From Bacteroidaceae bacterium (GTDB lineage Bacteria; Bacteroidota; Bacteroidia; Bacteroidales; Bacteroidaceae), in NCBI GenBank assembly GCA_017469685.1, contig JAFUFW010000003.1:1-51434 (forward strand): a stretch of DNA of 51,434 bases, given 5' to 3'. Below the pieces are notes generated by a model. The model was not told where the DNA came from and ran no database searches. It was given only the letters and a program-made list of their open reading frames with translations. Each line of letters begins with the position of its first letter. Positions within the stretch are counted from its first letter, which is position 1. Of the stretch, positions 49,827 to 51,434 are shown one piece after another. The translations under genes and the position numbers were made by a program.

Positions 49827-50741
49827 CTATGGACTGATGCGCATACCTTCGTAGGCCACAACGGTGTCGGGAAACACCTCGCAAGCCTCTCTGAGCAGCA
49901 CGCTCTCATCATCGTAGCGCGACGAGAAATGGCCCAACAACAGCTTCTTCACGCCAGCCCGCTGAGCTGTCAGGGCAGCTTGCCGTGCCGTAGAATGGCC
50001 GTACTTCTCGGCCAGCATGGACTCGGTGTCTGCGTAGGTGGCTTCGTGGTAGAGTAAGTCGACGCCTGCGAGCCACTCGGCAAGCATTGACGTAGGCATG
50101 GTGTCAGAGCAGTATGCGTAGCTGCGGATGCGGTCGGCTGGGCTCGTGAGGTGCTCGTGTGGCACTATGGTGCCATCGTCGAGCTCCCAGTCGGCCCCGG
50201 CCTTAATCTTGTTGATAGCCCAAAGTGGGATGTTGTAGAAGTCAATCATCTCGCGGCGGATGTGCGGCAGGCCTGCCTTCTCTTTGATGAGGTAGCCGCA
50301 GCAAGGCACGCGGTGACTCAACGGAAGTGTCCACACTTCCATCGAACGGTCCTCGAAGAGCAAGAAGTGGGCCTGCGTGTCGACGGCCTTGAAGTGGACC
50401 TCGTAGTCGAGATCTCTGCAGAAATCTCTCAGAATACACTCCAGGAAGGGATGCAGCGCCTCGGGGGCGTAAACAAATAATGGGGCCTTTCGTCCGAGAA
50501 GCCCCATAGTAGATATGAGTCCGGGCAGACCGAATACGTGGTCGCCGTGGGTGTGTGTGATAAGTATGTGCTGAAGGTTTTGCCAGTTCAAGCCTGTGCG
50601 TCGCCATGAGAGCTGTGCGCCCTCGCCACAGTCAAGCATCAAAAGCTTGCCGCGGAGATCCACGACTTGGCATGATGGCAGGTGCCTGCGCGTAGGCAAG
50701 GCTGAGCCGCAACCTAAAACATGTATGTTGAAGGGCTGCAT
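49827..50741 (-). CDS. rnz: Ribonuclease Z (tRNA 3' endonuclease)
   Basis: Metallo-beta-lactamase-fold enzyme that trims tRNA 3' ends. About 304 residues from ATG 50741 (MQPFNIHVLGCGSALPT). Metal-binding HTHGDH in ILITHTHGDHVFGLPG, LDCGEGAQ, EATYAD and GHFSSRYDD are typical. The longer frame to 50942 lies inside the neighbouring gene and is rejected. The ATG overlaps the upstream stop by one base. Confidence 0.93.
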   Translation of the reverse strand: MQPFNIHVLGCGSALPTRRHLPSCQVVDLRGKLLMLDCGEGAQLSWRRTGLNWQNLQHILITHTHGDHVFGLPGLISTMGLLGRKAPLFVYAPEALHPFLECILRDFCRDLDYEVHFKAVDTQAHFLLFEDRSMEVWTLPLSHRVPCCGYLIKEKAGLPHIRREMIDFYNIPLWAINKIKAGADWELDDGTIVPHEHLTSPADRIRSYAYCSDTMPTSMLAEWLAGVDLLYHEATYADTESMLAEKYGHSTARQAALTAQRAGVKKLLLGHFSSRYDDESVLLREACEVFPDTVVAYEGMRISP

Positions 50742-51434
50742 TATTCGCCCAGGATTTCGGCTAACTTCTCGCCTAACGCCTTCCCGCGGAGGTTTGTGGC
50801 AATGATCTTCCCCTCCTTGTCGAAAAGAATGGTGAAGGGGATGGCGTGTACGCCGTACTTGCGTGCGGCCAGGCTCTTCCAGCCCTTGACGTCGCTCAGC
50901 TGAGGCCATGTCATGCCAAGGTCGGCAATGCCCTTGAGCCATGCTTCGCGGGAGTCGTCGAAGCTCAGGCCGAGGATGTCGAAGCCTTTCTCGTGGAAAC
51001 GCTCATAGGCGGCCTTGACGTTGGGCATCTCTGCGCGGCAAGGTCCGCACCAGCTGGCCCAGAAGTCTACAAGCACCACCTTGCCCATGCCGACGTAGTC
51101 GCTCAGGGCGTGCATCGTTCCGGCCTCGTCGGGCAGTTCGAAGTCTATCAGCTTGGAGCCAGGCTTCTTCTGCTCCTCAATGGCCAGAGTCTCGCGCAGC
51201 GGAGCCAGGGTGTCGGCATCGGCATGCTTGTAAGTAGACATATATTCGGCCAGGAACTCCAGCCCGAGCTGCCGTTGGTACTTGACGAGCAATGGGGCTG
51301 TTTCGGCATCTTCGTTGTGAACGGCAAGCTGCGCCTTAAGTTCTTCGGAGGCGTCCTTGTAAGCCTTCATATAGATCTGATAGATGCTGTCGGCCTTGGC
51401 GCGCAGATCGGGCGTCATCTGTTGGCCTTGAACG
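50741..51434 (-). CDS. TlpA/ResA-like thioredoxin-family protein (5' end beyond the window)
   Basis: The visible 225 residues from the first ATG (51418) continue as an open frame to the window edge, so the gene is probably truncated here. The thioredoxin domain (about 90-225) has redox centre WASWCGPC and cis-Pro motif HAIPFTIL. The preceding helical region (KADSIYQIYMKAYKDASEEL) resembles the linker after a DUF4369 domain in Bacteroidales, which would lie outside the window together with a signal peptide. Likely periplasmic thiol-disulfide exchange. Confidence 0.85.
   Translation of the reverse strand, partial: VQGQQMTPDLRAKADSIYQIYMKAYKDASEELKAQLAVHNEDAETAPLLVKYQRQLGLEFLAEYMSTYKHADADTLAPLRETLAIEEQKKPGSKLIDFELPDEAGTMHALSDYVGMGKVVLVDFWASWCGPCRAEMPNVKAAYERFHEKGFDILGLSFDDSREAWLKGIADLGMTWPQLSDVKGWKSLAARKYGVHAIPFTILFDKEGKIIATNLRGKALGEKLAEILGE

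Noticed and set aside
50742-50942. N-terminal extension of ribonuclease Z
   Set aside because: It lies in another frame of the thioredoxin-like gene; the family starts at MQPFNIHVLG.

Overview
The window looks like a chromosome segment of a Bacteroidales bacterium, most likely Prevotella or a close relative. The reasons are promoters of the TTTG-N19/21-TAnnTTTGC type, a tmRNA with the tag GENTYALAA, a short secreted protein resembling a type IX secretion C-terminal domain, SLBB-type export and WbsX polysaccharide genes, TonB-dependent receptors, and a DUF4831-like gene. No search could be run, so family names rest on motifs read by eye.

Layout. 1-4990 is a defence island on the minus strand: an McrBC-type restriction pair, then an ATPase plus TOPRIM pair resembling PARIS/OLD systems. 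5268-9854 holds a histidine kinase and a REC-Fis regulator, divergent from a TolC-HlyD pair with no pump. 9863-17850 is a five-gene minus-strand cobalamin operon in which fusions pack about nine enzymatic functions (decarboxylase, CobQ, CbiB, CobJ, CbiC, CbiE, CbiT, CbiG, CobM). 18254-22348 is a divergent EmrAB-TolC-like efflux operon. 22539-27862 is a B12-riboswitch-controlled operon: TonB receptor, exported CbiK-type chelatase lipoprotein, second TonB receptor. 28244-33436 is housekeeping (obg, NAD(P)HX repair, hpt, adk, DUF4831). The tmRNA gene lies at 33962-34364. 34554-48722 is a surface polysaccharide locus with initiating transferase, exporter, chain-length regulator, flippase, polymerase, glycosyltransferases, acetyltransferase, LicD and a cytidylyltransferase, closed by a WecA-like transferase. 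The end carries small proteins, RNase Z and a truncated thioredoxin-like gene.

The most unusual content is repeats. First, palindromic elements with arms made of tandem heptamers sit in frame inside coding genes (histidine kinase, TolC, CobD-CobQ linker, with a related insert in CobL and heptamer runs in CbiB). Three of them share a recognisable core although their arms differ. Second, three separate loci (near 7180, 20630 and 33485) carry three to four abutting palindromic units whose sequences are unrelated between loci but whose period is 22 bp in every case. I know no named family for either and rank them as the leading candidates for something undescribed.

The B12 theme links two regions: corrin synthesis (9863-17850) and riboswitch-controlled uptake with chelatase (22539-28118). 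The polysaccharide locus is complete enough for a Wzx/Wzy pathway, and LicD plus a CTP-dependent cytidylyltransferase suggest a phosphodiester-linked decoration.
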